DNA of 64,000 bases from contig NZ_SUNB01000001.1 of the NCBI RefSeq assembly GCF_007570825.1, positions 1,178,001 to 1,242,000 on the forward strand. The letters run 5' to 3'. The notes beneath the pieces were generated by a model that ran no database searches, was not told the DNA's origin, and saw nothing but the letters and a program-made list of their open reading frames with translations. The stretch comes from Pleionea sediminis (GTDB lineage: Bacteria > Pseudomonadota > Gammaproteobacteria > Enterobacterales > Kangiellaceae). A program made the translations under genes and the position numbers. Of this stretch, positions 27,106 through 36,483 are shown piece by piece; within the stretch, counting starts at the first letter, position 1; the number at the start of each line of letters is the position of its first letter.

Positions 27106-27207
27106 GGTTACAACTCCCCAAAAAAACCTTACAATTTTACATTGTTCGCTATTACATATATTTTGCAGATTATTCAACGAAGTCGCAACTCTACTAAAGG
27201 ATTCTCT

Positions 27208-27975
27208 ATGTCGAAGACCGTTTTAATTACTGGTGCTAGCTCTGGTTTCGGCGAAGCGTGTGCTCACCATTTTGCTAAACTTGGAGCTCGGCTTATTTTG
27301 TGTGCAAGACGACAAAACCGACTAGAAGAACTAGCACACAAACTCATTGAATCGACCGATGTTCTCATTGAAGTTGTTGATGTAAGAAATAATAGTAGTG
27401 TTGAAGACTTTATCAATAAGCTTCCAGATGACTGGAGAAATATTGACGTACTGGTTAATAATGCAGGATTAGCATTGGGACTCGAACCAGCAAACAACGC
27501 AAGCCTTGAAGATTGGGACACGATGATCGACACCAATATTAAAGGTCTTAATTATGTGACGCGAGCGGTTTTACCAGGCATGGTCGAGCGAAACAAAGGC
27601 CATATTATAAATATAGGTTCAATCGCTGGCAGTTACGCTTATCCTGGCGGCAATGCTTACGGTGGCACCAAAGCGTACGTGCAACAATTTTCCAGAAATT
27701 TACGCGCCGATTTAATTGGTAAAAAAGTACGTGTAACGAATATTGAGCCGGGTTTAGCCGAAACGGAATTTTCTGTTGTTCGGTTTCATGGCGATATCGA
27801 TAAAGCGAAAAACGTCTATCAAGACACTCACCCATTGTTTGCCGATGACATTGCACGCAGTGTCGTTTGGGCAGCCAATCAGCCAGAGCACGTCAACATT
27901 AACACCATTGAGGTGATGCCGACCTGTCAGGCTTGGGGGCCTTTAGCGGTAGCAAAAGAACCGAGCTCAGACTAA
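27208..27975 (+). CDS. NADP-dependent short-chain dehydrogenase, YdfG-like
   Basis: From the ATG at 27208 (AAGG upstream) the product is 255 residues. The Rossmann motif TGASSGFGEA, the NNAG motif (VLVNNAGLALG), the catalytic serine region NIGSIAGSYAYPGGNAYGGTKAYV with YxxxK, and NIEPGLAETEFS are all visible. The GFGEACA.HFA and RFHGD features resemble E. coli YdfG, a 3-hydroxy-acid/serine dehydrogenase. The stop overlaps the LysR start (TAATG), so the two genes are coupled. It is divergent from apaG. Confidence 0.88.
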   Translation: MSKTVLITGASSGFGEACAHHFAKLGARLILCARRQNRLEELAHKLIESTDVLIEVVDVRNNSSVEDFINKLPDDWRNIDVLVNNAGLALGLEPANNASLEDWDTMIDTNIKGLNYVTRAVLPGMVERNKGHIINIGSIAGSYAYPGGNAYGGTKAYVQQFSRNLRADLIGKKVRVTNIEPGLAETEFSVVRFHGDIDKAKNVYQDTHPLFADDIARSVVWAANQPEHVNINTIEVMPTCQAWGPLAVAKEPSSD

Positions 27976-28853
27976 TGGGTTTACGGGCTCCTTCTCTTCA
28001 CCTGTTGCGCATATTTGAAGCCGCGGCACGCCACCAAAGCTTTAAGCAAGCTGCAGAAGAGTTGCATTTGACACCATCGGCGGTGAGCCACCAAATTAAA
28101 TCTCTCGAGGAACAATTAGGCTTTGAACTGTTTTATCGTTTAAATCGTCGTATTGAGCTAACAGCAGGCGGACAAGCCTACTTCGATGTGATTGCTTCAA
28201 CTTTTCATAAGTTAAACAAAGGTACCAGCGATGTTTTGAATCGCTTCACTCAAAAGCGATTAAAAATTTCACTTATGCCATCGCTCGCCCGGCATTTGCT
28301 CATTCCCCGATTATCTTCTTTGAGGCAACAGCTCTCCTCCGTCGAGTTGGTTATCGACGCAAGCTCCCAAATGGTGGACTTCAATCATTCTGATGTCGAT
28401 CTTGCCATTCGTTATGGTAGAGGAAATTGGCCAGGCCTCGCCGTGGACCAGGTATGTCAGATGCATGCGAGTCCCATGTGTAGCCCAAGCTTTAAGAATC
28501 TACAACAACTACAATCGATAGAAGATATCGCACACGCCCCTTTAATTAGCTATTCGTTTATGACCGACACCTGGCTCAAATTTGCCGAAGCAGTCAAGCT
28601 GGAACACTTATCCGTTGATAGCGGTTTAACCTTCAATAATTATGATATTGCCATTCAAGCAGCCGAGCAGGGCCTAGGCATTGCGATGGGATTAATCGAG
28701 CTAGAACAAGCACCATTAGCACAAGGTACTCTCATTCAACCTTTTGACGTTCAATTCCCAATGAAAGAATGTCTCTACCTGGTTTATCGCAAAGAAGACC
28801 ATCAGCGCCCTGAAATTCGAACCTTTTGCCAATGGTTTAAAGAACAATTTTAA
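27975..28853 (+). CDS. LysR-family transcriptional regulator, GcvA-like
   Basis: The 292-residue protein begins LRAPSLHLLRIFEAAARHQSF with the winged-helix sequence LHLTPSAVSHQIKSLEEQLG, followed by the substrate-binding domain (SQMVDFNHSDVDLAIRYGRG is the GcvA/AmpR-type motif). The ATG overlaps the stop of the SDR gene (TAATG), and an in-frame upstream start would lie inside that gene. LysR regulators usually act on a divergent target, but here the gene is coupled to the SDR, so autoregulation or control of another locus is possible. Confidence 0.9.
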   Translation: MGLRAPSLHLLRIFEAAARHQSFKQAAEELHLTPSAVSHQIKSLEEQLGFELFYRLNRRIELTAGGQAYFDVIASTFHKLNKGTSDVLNRFTQKRLKISLMPSLARHLLIPRLSSLRQQLSSVELVIDASSQMVDFNHSDVDLAIRYGRGNWPGLAVDQVCQMHASPMCSPSFKNLQQLQSIEDIAHAPLISYSFMTDTWLKFAEAVKLEHLSVDSGLTFNNYDIAIQAAEQGLGIAMGLIELEQAPLAQGTLIQPFDVQFPMKECLYLVYRKEDHQRPEIRTFCQWFKEQF

Positions 28854-29048
28854 CATCAAATTATGCCTAGCAGAGGCAAATTGAAAGTCCTTTGTAACGA
28901 ATGCAACTCAACTGAAGTCAGGTTTTTAGACTCATAAGGTCATTCCAAGTGAATTACATTCACCTGTCACCCTGAATATTTTACGTTTGTCGGCGAACAA
29001 AAACTGCGCTGTAATAGAATCGTCTACTACCAAACCCTGGAGCATGTT

Positions 29049-29300
29049 ATGTTTCGTTTCACTCACTTACTGATCACCACAGCAGCAATTATTTTGGTGG
29101 CAGGAACTTATGTACTAACCATTTCTTCTGTTATTTGGAATTTTATGGCGTTACCGTTACTCCTCTGTGGACTTGGTTTAATCATGGCATTTTGCGAGTA
29201 TCAAGATGCCAAATTCAGTAAACAATCTGCAGAAGTACACTGCTTGTTGCAATACTTAATCAATAACAAACCCTCAACAAAATTTAAAGACGTGGCTTAG
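29049..29300 (+). CDS. Small inner-membrane protein of unknown function
   Basis: An 83-residue protein with two predicted transmembrane helices (about 6-26 and 30-50), followed by a short hydrophilic tail with two cysteines. GGAG lies six bases before the ATG, which supports translation. It sits nine bases before the MAPEG gene in the same direction, so the two are probably co-transcribed. I recognise no family. Confidence 0.65.
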   Translation: MFRFTHLLITTAAIILVAGTYVLTISSVIWNFMALPLLLCGLGLIMAFCEYQDAKFSKQSAEVHCLLQYLINNKPSTKFKDVA

Positions 29301-29309
29301 GAGAGCTTT

Positions 29310-29741
29310 ATGAATCCCAATTGGTTGGTATTACCGGTCATCATTAATTTCATTCTTACCTTTATCGTACAAGCGGTTATGTATCGAGACCGGGTAAAAG
29401 CAATGAAGCATAACAAGGTTCACCCCAACCAAGTGGTCGATCGTGCCGAACTCGAACGTCTACTTCCACAATCGAACGCGACTTCTAATAACTTTAAAAA
29501 CCAGTTTGAAATACCCGTTATTTTTTACGCAATCGTAATGCTGCTGTTAGTAACTGGCTGGGCAACCTGGTTGGATTTTTATTTAGCTGCCGGATTCGTT
29601 ATCATGCGCATCATTCACGCGATCGTTCATTGCACCACCAATCGAATTAAACATCGATTTTACAGTTATCTTTTGGGTACCTGGATTTTATGGGCATGGA
29701 CGGTCAGTTTATCGATCAGCTGGTTTCAGCACATGATGTAA
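29310..29741 (+). CDS. MAPEG-family membrane protein
   Basis: The 143-residue protein has four transmembrane segments and the MAPEG pattern: a first helix followed by a basic loop, the NQFEIPVIFYAIVMLLL segment, and RIIHAIVHCTTNRIKHRFYSY. MAPEG proteins include microsomal glutathione transferases, but many bacterial members have unknown roles. The ribosome-binding site AGGAGA is strong. The gene ends eight bases before slyD, indicating an operon. Confidence 0.85.
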   Translation: MNPNWLVLPVIINFILTFIVQAVMYRDRVKAMKHNKVHPNQVVDRAELERLLPQSNATSNNFKNQFEIPVIFYAIVMLLLVTGWATWLDFYLAAGFVIMRIIHAIVHCTTNRIKHRFYSYLLGTWILWAWTVSLSISWFQHMM

Positions 29742-29749
29742 GGTTAGCT

Positions 29750-30232
29750 ATGAAAATAGAAAAAGGGTTTGTTGTCTCTATCGAGTACACACTAAAGGAC
29801 AGTCAAGGTAACGTATGGGAAACATCGAAAGGTGATGAGCCCTGGATTTATTTGCACGGATTTGGTGGAATTATTCCAGGCCTAGAGCCGGAATTAGAAG
29901 GCAAAGAACAAGGCGCAACCTTTGAAGTCGCATTACAACCAGAGGCAGCCTACGGTGTGTATGACAAAGATCTCATCAATAAAGTCCCTCGTGAAGCACT
30001 AAAAGACATTGATAATCTGGAAGTTGGTTTACGCCTCTCAGCACAAACAGAAGATGGTCAAACTCACTCGGTTACCGTAACAGAAATCACGGATAGTACA
30101 GTGACCGTTGACGCCAATCACCCAATGGCAGGACAACCAGTTACCGTAGAAGTCGAAGTTTCAGAAATACGCCCAGCAACTCCTGAAGAATTAGAGCATG
30201 GCCATGCTCACGTCAATGGTCAGTGCCACTAA
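29750..30232 (+). CDS. slyD: FKBP-type peptidyl-prolyl isomerase SlyD
   Basis: The ATG at 29750 (TAAGG upstream) gives 160 residues. Earlier in-frame starts lie inside the MAPEG gene. The FKBP core has VSIEYTLKDSQGNVWE, the insert-in-flap domain (about residues 70-125), and DANHPMAGQPVTVEVEV. The C-terminus carries histidines (HGHAHVNGQCH) but is much less His/Cys-rich than that of E. coli SlyD, so nickel storage is probably reduced. It catalyses proline isomerisation and acts as a chaperone and metal donor. Followed by a strong bidirectional terminator. Confidence 0.9.
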   Translation: MKIEKGFVVSIEYTLKDSQGNVWETSKGDEPWIYLHGFGGIIPGLEPELEGKEQGATFEVALQPEAAYGVYDKDLINKVPREALKDIDNLEVGLRLSAQTEDGQTHSVTVTEITDSTVTVDANHPMAGQPVTVEVEVSEIRPATPEELEHGHAHVNGQCH

Positions 30233-30286
30233 AAGTTCAATCATTAAATTTTCTATAATCGACAATTATTGTGGCTTAAAGAACAC

Positions 30287-30323
30287 AAAAGCATTCTAGA
30301 TAATAAAACTCTAGAATGCTTTT
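30287..30323. terminator. Bidirectional intrinsic terminator between slyD and the Ig/BspA lipoprotein gene
   Basis: A perfect 14-base inverted repeat (AAAAGCATTCTAGA at 30287-30300 and its complement at 30310-30323) with a nine-base loop. The A-run on one side and T-run on the other make it work on both strands. It lies between two convergent genes. Confidence 0.85.
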
Positions 30324-30350
30324 GCTGATGTGCTTACTTTAGTAAATTAG

Positions 30351-33300
30351 TTAATCGGATAAAAGGCCACCGTCAACAATATCCCAACCAAAGTTATCAA
30401 TGATAAACTGTTTCGCCGTCTGTGAATCAGATGAATGCATTAATTCACCTGCATCAAATCTGATATTTTCCTCCAGCTCTAAGTTGCTCCAACTGTTCAA
30501 TAATCGGTCGTAGTTTTCAGTTGTCATTCCACTTTCACGTAAAAAACCGTTAAAGTATTTAACATTCGTAACATCCCAATTACTGAGGTCACTATTAAAT
30601 CTAGTTGCTCCGAAAAACATACTACTCATATTTTCTACGTTACTCACATCCCAATTAAGCTCACTATTAAAGTTTACGGCTCTAAAAAACATACTACTCA
30701 TATTTTCTACTTTACTCACGTCCCAGTTAAGCTCACTATTAAAGTTTTCGGCTCTATAAAACATCCTGCTCATATTAGTCACTTGACTTACATCCCACGA
30801 ACTTATATCACTATTAAATGTCTCCGCAGAAGCAAACATGCCCTTCATATTTCTTACTCGACTCACATCCCATGCGCTTAAATCGCTGGAAAAACTTTTA
30901 GCTCCGTGAAACATAAAGCTCATATCGTATACACTATCAACATTCCATTGGCTAAGATCACTATCAAACGCTTGAGCACCCCAAAACATCCCACTCATTC
31001 TTCCGACTCTTTCAATATCCCATGCACTTAAATCACTGGAAAAGTTTTGAGCTCCGCGAAACATAAATCTCATATCGTGTACACGAGCAACATTCCACTG
31101 ACTGAGATCACTATTAAATCTCTCTGCAAAAGCAAACATGCTGTTCATATTTCTCACCCGACTTACATCCCAAGCGCTTAAATCGCCGTTGAAACTTTTT
31201 GCTCCATTAAAAAGACTATGCATATATCGAACATTAGAAACATTCCAATGGCTTATATCACCATTAAAGTTGTTAGCTCCTTCAAACATTCCGATCATCA
31301 TATTGACGCTACTGACATTCCACTGACTGATATCGCCGTTGAAATTAACAGCATCTTTGAACATATTGTTCATTCGAACAACTTCACCTACATCCCATCT
31401 GTTTAGGTCGGTATTTAAAGTCTCGACTCCTTCAAACATGGAATCCATATTTCTTATTTGGCTAACGTCCCAATGACTTAAATCAGCATTAATTTGCTCA
31501 ACGTTTTTAAACATCGCCTCGAGACTCAGAGCTTCAGAAAGATCAGGAGAGTCCGATGCATTAATTTCAACATTTTCACATCCATAAAACATTGAAGTCA
31601 TATCCTGCCATTGAATATCACCCCACTGCTCGATACTAACTAGACCTTCACATCTTATTCGATTACCAAATAGAGCTCCTGGTAATTGGCCATAAATCTT
31701 GACTATATAGTCGCCACCTTGTTCGTAAAAATGATGTACAGTTCGACGATTTTCTTGGGTGACTTCTTCCGTGATTCCATCACCCCAGTCGACAAAGTAG
31801 GTTTTTCTAAAACCTAAATCACCGTCAGTTCTCCCTCTTGGTACATTAAAAGAAATAAAACTCGGATTAGAATCCACCTGCCATTGCGTAACAAAAGGTC
31901 TCTGTTCCGCAACTAGAACTCGCCTAGAAATAGAAGCTCGATTACCCTCACTATCAGCAGCAAAATACCCAACGGTATACTCCCCGGGAGTAGAAGTATC
32001 AACATCACCCTGAATTATAATGTCTATCTCTCCGTCTGCCTCATCATATGCCGTCGCCCCGAACTCTTGATAGTCAGCATCTTTCTCGACAATAATAAAC
32101 GAAGATCCATTTAAGGTAATAACTGGCTCTGTGCGGTCTTGAACAACCACTTCTCTCACTATCTCTCGATAATTACCCGAGCTATCCCTCGCTGAATAAA
32201 TAACGGTCTGAAGACCAGGTGTAAAAATATGGACATTATTTTGTATTGATACATCTAAGTCGCCATCGTACTCATCGAATGCAGTTGCACCAAGATCTTC
32301 GTACGGAACGAAAAGCTCATGCAGAATACGCGACTCACCGTTTAAAGTAATTTCTGGTAATGTTGTATCTTCGACGATAACTTCGCGACGAACTTCACCA
32401 CGATTTCCTTGGCTATCTTCTGAACTGTAAGTAACGACATAAGAACCTATAATATCGGTATTAACCGCACCTTCGATGGTTACAGAAAGTTCACCATCCA
32501 CTTCGTCACTTGCATTGGCTCCAAGTTCTTCATAAAAAGAAAAGACTTCTACTCTAACTTGTGTATTTCCATTTAAAGTGACTACTGGAGCTGACGAGTC
32601 TTGAACCCTAACCATTCGAGTAACTTCACTTTCATTGCCCGAATTATCAATCGCATAATAAGTGATGGTATAGGTGCCTATAACATCTTCATCTACGAAG
32701 CCATCAATCGTAACTTCAATTTCACCGTCATAACTATCTTCGGCCGTAGCTCCTTGCTCTTCGTATGATGAGAAAGCACTAATGGTAATAAACGTATCAC
32801 CAGTTAATGTTATTTCTGGAGGCGTTGTATCTTGAACAATGACTTCTCGACGAATCTCTTGGCTATTTTCACTGCTATCTTGAGCCGTGTATACAAGAAT
32901 ATAAGTTCCAGTAGTATTGATATCAACTTCGCCTTCTACAGCAGCAACAATTTCTTCACCCGAATTGTCGAACACTGTCGCACCAAGCTCTTCGTATACC
33001 TGAAAGACTTCTAAATAAACTCGCGATTCACCATTCAAACTAATTTCTGGAGGAGTTGTATCTTGAATAATAACTTCTCGACGAATCTCTCGGCTATTTT
33101 CACTGCTATCTTGAGCCGTGTATACAACAACATAAGTTCCAATAGTACTGATATCAACTTCGCCTTCTACAGCAGCAACAATTTCTTCACCCGAATTGTC
33201 GAACACTGTCGCACCAAGCTCTTCGTATACCTGAAAGACTTCTAAATAAACTCGCGATTCACCATTCAAACTGATTTCTGGAGGAGTTGTATCTTGAATA

Positions 33301-35018
33301 ATAACTTCTCGACGAATCTCTCGGCTATTTTCACTGCTATCTTGAGCCGTGTATACAACAACATAAGTTCCAATAGTACTGATATCAACTTCGCCTTCTA
33401 TCGTGACAACAATCTCTTCACCTGAATTATCAATTACTGTTGCACCTTGCTCTTCATAAACTTGATACACCTCTAAGAAAACTTGCGGTTCACCATTCAA
33501 AGTGATTTCTGGTGGCGTTGTATCTTCTACGCGAACTTCACGAGTAATTTCGCTTTGATTTCCCGCAGAATCGGTCGCTCGGTAAGTGACCACTGAAACA
33601 CCTAGTGCTTCAGTATCTACTTGCCCCTCAATAGTGACGGACACTTCGCCATCAACTAAGTCGGTTGCCGTTGCACCTTGCTCTTCATACAACGCGGAAA
33701 CTTCTAAAGTTATACCCGCCTCTCCATTTAAAGTGATTTCTGGTGGTAGCGTATCTTGAACAACAACTTCTCTAGAAATCTCACTAACATTTCCTGCTAT
33801 GTCTTGTGCTTGGTAAACTATGTTATAAGTACCCGGTCGACTCGTATTAACAGTCCCTTCAGTAGTTACTGATACTTGACCATCCAAAGCATCAATAGCA
33901 ATAGCTCCCTGCTCAAAATATTCATCAACTACTGCTTCTAACTCAACAACTGGCGAGCCATTTAATTGAATGACTGGTCCAACTAAATCAACGACTCGCA
34001 CTTGACGATTAACTTGACCAAGATTGTTGGAACTATCTTGAGCTGTATAGGTAAGATTATAAATTCCTGGACGAGCAGTGTTTACTTCCCCTGTTATGCT
34101 GACACTTAAACCACCTTCAAAGTTATCTAAAGCCGTCGCTCCTTGCTCAACGTATTCGCTAAAAACATCTAAAGTTAAACTCGATGAACCATTGAGAGTA
34201 ACCGTTGGCGCAGTTGTATCCACAACAACAACCGAACGTGTAATTTGAGTTGTATTGCCCGAATTATCAGTAGCAATATATCGAAGAGTATTAGAACCTA
34301 ACTGAGCGTTATTTACTGTCCCCTCGACGCGGACAGAGACTTCACCATTAACTCGATCGAAAGCGGTTGCTCCTTGCTCTACGTAAGTTCCGAACACCTC
34401 TAAAATTTGCTCGGATGGGCCATTTAGGGTAATTACCGGACCAACCGTATCAACAACATTAACGGTTCGGGTTACTTCTGAAGAATTACCAGAGCTATCA
34501 CTAGCAACATATCTTAAAACTTGTTCGCCAAGCTGCGCGGTATTTACCGAACCTTGACGTTCGACTACCAACTCACCTTCAAAACTATCTTCCGCTCTAG
34601 CACCTGGATCAATAAACTCGCTAAACACTTCTTGTGTTATGCGAGCTTCGCCGTTGAGTTGAACTTGTGGTGGTGTTGTATCGGCGACGATAACTTTTCG
34701 AGTAATGCTTGATGAGTTTCCACGTTTATCAGATGCTGAATATAAAATTGTTTGTACGCCTAATTGTGACGTATCGACAGTACCTTCAATTACAACGTTT
34801 ACTTCACCATCTCGATTATCTTCTGCCGTCGCTCCAAGCTCAGTGTACTCAGTGCCTGCTTCTACAGTTACTTCAGCACTTCCAACAAGATTAATAACAG
34901 GTGCTTCTCGATCTTTCTTTCCACCTGAGCCGCCACAAGCGACAACTAAGGTTGATATTAAAAAGAGAGAGCATAACTTACTCATTAAAGAGCAAGTGAT
35001 AGGTTTTATAACTTTCAC
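30351..35018 (-). CDS. Giant lipoprotein with 13 DUF5011-type Ig repeats and 13 BspA/DUF285 repeats
   Basis: The 1555-residue product has a lipoprotein signal ending at a VVACGGSGG lipobox (GTG start at 35018; an ATG at 34985 is an alternative). Residues about 40-1045 hold 13 tandem repeats of about 77 residues with PPxITLNG ... YEEQGATAxD ... VDxxxxGTYxVxYxAxDSSGN, the DUF5011/HYR-like Ig fold. A PKD-like linker with DWGDGITEEV follows (about 1060-1130). The C-terminal part (about 1150-1490) has 13 copies of a 24-25-residue BspA motif (MFxxAxxFNxDLSxWDVSxVxxM). Such proteins are usually surface adhesins. The anchor is the N-terminal lipid. Several repeats are nearly identical in DNA, and two BspA units (SELNWDVS) are one residue short. 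Confidence 0.88.
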   Translation of the reverse strand: MKVIKPITCSLMSKLCSLFLISTLVVACGGSGGKKDREAPVINLVGSAEVTVEAGTEYTELGATAEDNRDGEVNVVIEGTVDTSQLGVQTILYSASDKRGNSSSITRKVIVADTTPPQVQLNGEARITQEVFSEFIDPGARAEDSFEGELVVERQGSVNTAQLGEQVLRYVASDSSGNSSEVTRTVNVVDTVGPVITLNGPSEQILEVFGTYVEQGATAFDRVNGEVSVRVEGTVNNAQLGSNTLRYIATDNSGNTTQITRSVVVVDTTAPTVTLNGSSSLTLDVFSEYVEQGATALDNFEGGLSVSITGEVNTARPGIYNLTYTAQDSSNNLGQVNRQVRVVDLVGPVIQLNGSPVVELEAVVDEYFEQGAIAIDALDGQVSVTTEGTVNTSRPGTYNIVYQAQDIAGNVSEISREVVVQDTLPPEITLNGEAGITLEVSALYEEQGATATDLVDGEVSVTIEGQVDTEALGVSVVTYRATDSAGNQSEITREVRVEDTTPPEITLNGEPQVFLEVYQVYEEQGATVIDNSGEEIVVTIEGEVDISTIGTYVVVYTAQDSSENSREIRREVIIQDTTPPEISLNGESRVYLEVFQVYEELGATVFDNSGEEIVAAVEGEVDISTIGTYVVVYTAQDSSENSREIRREVIIQDTTPPEISLNGESRVYLEVFQVYEELGATVFDNSGEEIVAAVEGEVDINTTGTYILVYTAQDSSENSQEIRREVIVQDTTPPEITLTGDTFITISAFSSYEEQGATAEDSYDGEIEVTIDGFVDEDVIGTYTITYYAIDNSGNESEVTRMVRVQDSSAPVVTLNGNTQVRVEVFSFYEELGANASDEVDGELSVTIEGAVNTDIIGSYVVTYSSEDSQGNRGEVRREVIVEDTTLPEITLNGESRILHELFVPYEDLGATAFDEYDGDLDVSIQNNVHIFTPGLQTVIYSARDSSGNYREIVREVVVQDRTEPVITLNGSSFIIVEKDADYQEFGATAYDEADGEIDIIIQGDVDTSTPGEYTVGYFAADSEGNRASISRRVLVAEQRPFVTQWQVDSNPSFISFNVPRGRTDGDLGFRKTYFVDWGDGITEEVTQENRRTVHHFYEQGGDYIVKIYGQLPGALFGNRIRCEGLVSIEQWGDIQWQDMTSMFYGCENVEINASDSPDLSEALSLEAMFKNVEQINADLSHWDVSQIRNMDSMFEGVETLNTDLNRWDVGEVVRMNNMFKDAVNFNGDISQWNVSSVNMMIGMFEGANNFNGDISHWNVSNVRYMHSLFNGAKSFNGDLSAWDVSRVRNMNSMFAFAERFNSDLSQWNVARVHDMRFMFRGAQNFSSDLSAWDIERVGRMSGMFWGAQAFDSDLSQWNVDSVYDMSFMFHGAKSFSSDLSAWDVSRVRNMKGMFASAETFNSDISSWDVSQVTNMSRMFYRAENFNSELNWDVSKVENMSSMFFRAVNFNSELNWDVSNVENMSSMFFGATRFNSDLSNWDVTNVKYFNGFLRESGMTTENYDRLLNSWSNLELEENIRFDAGELMHSSDSQTAKQFIIDNFGWDIVDGGLLSD
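32824..33516. repeat. Tandem 231-bp repeats inside the Ig-repeat lipoprotein gene
   Basis: Three consecutive units begin at 32824, 33055 and 33286 with an exact 231-base (77-codon) period. By eye, the first two differ at about eight of 231 positions. The second and third are identical for roughly the first 115 bases and diverge later. The pattern indicates recent duplication or gene conversion of protein repeats 7-9. Confidence 0.85.
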
Positions 35019-35495
35019 AAAAATTATCCATAATTCAAAAGTTGCCGGAGTTTATCAAATGTGACGACGCTCACAATATAGGATGTTAATATTCCCAATT
35101 CCCTGTATATACCGCACCAAACTCAACTATCGATCCAAGATGCTACAGACGACTTACCTAAACAGCGAAAGATTGAATTAAAAGTACAAAATTACTAATC
35201 TTAAAAGTTCAATCTCTCGTCGAAAGTGACGAGTAGCTTATCAAAGTCCCAAAAATTTTGAATAAATCCTATTTGCACAATTACGACAAAAAGTATAAAA
35301 ATTTGGACCTTAATTCAAAATCAACGACTTAGAGATCCTCTTCAAAGAGACTAAGTGACTTTTTCTGTATATAACCACTTTTAATACCGAGAAAAGCTCG
35401 AAATATAGAATTAGAAAATTAAAAGATTTGAATGTTAACTCTGAATTGATTGGGTTTCAGGAAACAAAGACTGCTCTTAAACTCTCAAACAAGCC
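35019..35495. other. Intergenic region upstream of the giant lipoprotein gene
   Basis: A 477-base AT-rich gap between two minus-strand genes. No open reading frame is convincing. It should hold the promoter of the lipoprotein gene and the end of the upstream transcript. Visible structures are a 6-bp hairpin at 35216-35233 without a T-run and a hairpin with T-run at 35327-35364 on the plus strand. Nothing else stands out. Confidence 0.5.
35327..35364 (+). terminator. Weak terminator-like hairpin in the intergenic gap
   Basis: ACTTAG (35327-35332) pairs with CTAAGT (35351-35356), with an inner CTCTT/AAGAG stem (35338-35342 and 35345-35349), followed by five Ts at 35360-35364. It faces the plus strand, where no gene lies upstream, so it could end an unknown short transcript. 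It may also be chance in AT-rich DNA. Confidence 0.25.
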
Positions 35496-36308
35496 CTAAA
35501 TGGCTAGTTTGAGTACATCTGTCACAGGTCGATAACTATCCACATTGAGCAAATCAACACCACACTCCAAGTTTTCAATCCAATTTAAAAACTCGTTAAT
35601 TTGTTGTCCTTTAAAGCAACGACCGTGTTGAGGAACGATCATTGAAACCCTCATTTCTCGAACCATTTGTGCCCACAAACGGCACGCTTTGTTGCTCGTC
35701 ATGTAGCGTTTATGAAATCCTTCCATAGAAGGAATGTGCTCATTAAAGTTTGAAACCGGTTTAATAAGTTGATCATCATCTGACAGAGAAGCGCCCATAT
35801 CGCCAGAAAACAATATTCGACTTTTCATATCGAAAAACTGAAAATTCCCTACAGAGTGCAAAAAGTGAGCAGGAACAGCGACTATCGCACTATTACCTAG
35901 CTTAATCACATCACCTTCATCTGCCACAGATATCATTCGCTCATCCAACCGAAGGCCATCATGATCGCTCAAATATCCCGGCACTAAATGCGGGAGAAAT
36001 CGAGACCATAGTTTTGACGTAACCACTTTTGCAGGAGTCTTGATAATCCACTTGGGCAAGCTAGCAATAATGTCTGGATCTTGATGAGAAGCAAAAATAT
36101 AGTCGACGTTATCGAGTGATGCATGTTTAGCGATCTCAATACTTAAAGCAGCAAAAGTTAAGTCGCCACCCGGATCAATCATCGCTGCTCGATTGTTATC
36201 AACAATCATAAATTGATTTGCTTGAATGCCACTGCCTTTTACTAGGTCAGAAAACATTAAACACTTGTGAGATTCGTCTTCATATAAGGTAATTGCGCGG
36301 TTGAACAT
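35496..36308 (-). CDS. Metallo-beta-lactamase-fold di-iron protein (ODP/flavodiiron-like)
   Basis: The 270-residue protein has the MBL fold with an altered metal motif ASHQDPDI instead of HxHxDH. AHFLHSVGNFQFFD, FSGDMGASL and VPQHGR supply further ligands. The HSxGNFxFFD segment and the changed second histidine are typical of oxygen-binding di-iron proteins (ODP) and flavodiiron cores rather than of zinc beta-lactamases. There is no flavodoxin domain. It may bind or sense O2, or act as a redox-signalling receptor; this is inference from the family. No chemotaxis gene is adjacent, although ODPs often pair with one. Confidence 0.75.
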   Translation of the reverse strand: MFNRAITLYEDESHKCLMFSDLVKGSGIQANQFMIVDNNRAAMIDPGGDLTFAALSIEIAKHASLDNVDYIFASHQDPDIIASLPKWIIKTPAKVVTSKLWSRFLPHLVPGYLSDHDGLRLDERMISVADEGDVIKLGNSAIVAVPAHFLHSVGNFQFFDMKSRILFSGDMGASLSDDDQLIKPVSNFNEHIPSMEGFHKRYMTSNKACRLWAQMVREMRVSMIVPQHGRCFKGQQINEFLNWIENLECGVDLLNVDSYRPVTDVLKLAI

Positions 36309-36483
36309 CGTATATCCTCTATCGGCAATATAATAAGCCGTCCATTTTGAAAGATGTTCTTAAACTATATATTGCTCCAGATCAGTAGGTAGCTCAAAGC
36401 AGCCTGAGCTTTGCGATAAATCTCAATGCAATATTGGAAACGGCTCCTTTTTTAAATTTCTAATTGCTTAATGTTCTATTTCG

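Noticed and set aside
32832-33245. Plus-strand open frames of about 60 codons opposite the Ig repeats
   Set aside because: They repeat with the same 231-base period as the lipoprotein gene on the other strand and have no ribosome-binding site; they are reverse-strand shadows.
32824-33516. Regular tandem repeats as a CRISPR array
   Set aside because: The 231-base unit is coding, in frame with the lipoprotein, and has no short repeat-spacer structure.
35102-35117. LexA-like CTGTATATA sequence in the gap before the lipoprotein gene
   Set aside because: A LexA box needs CTG, ten bases, CAG. The right half is ACC here; a second CTGTATATA at about 35364 also lacks the CAG.
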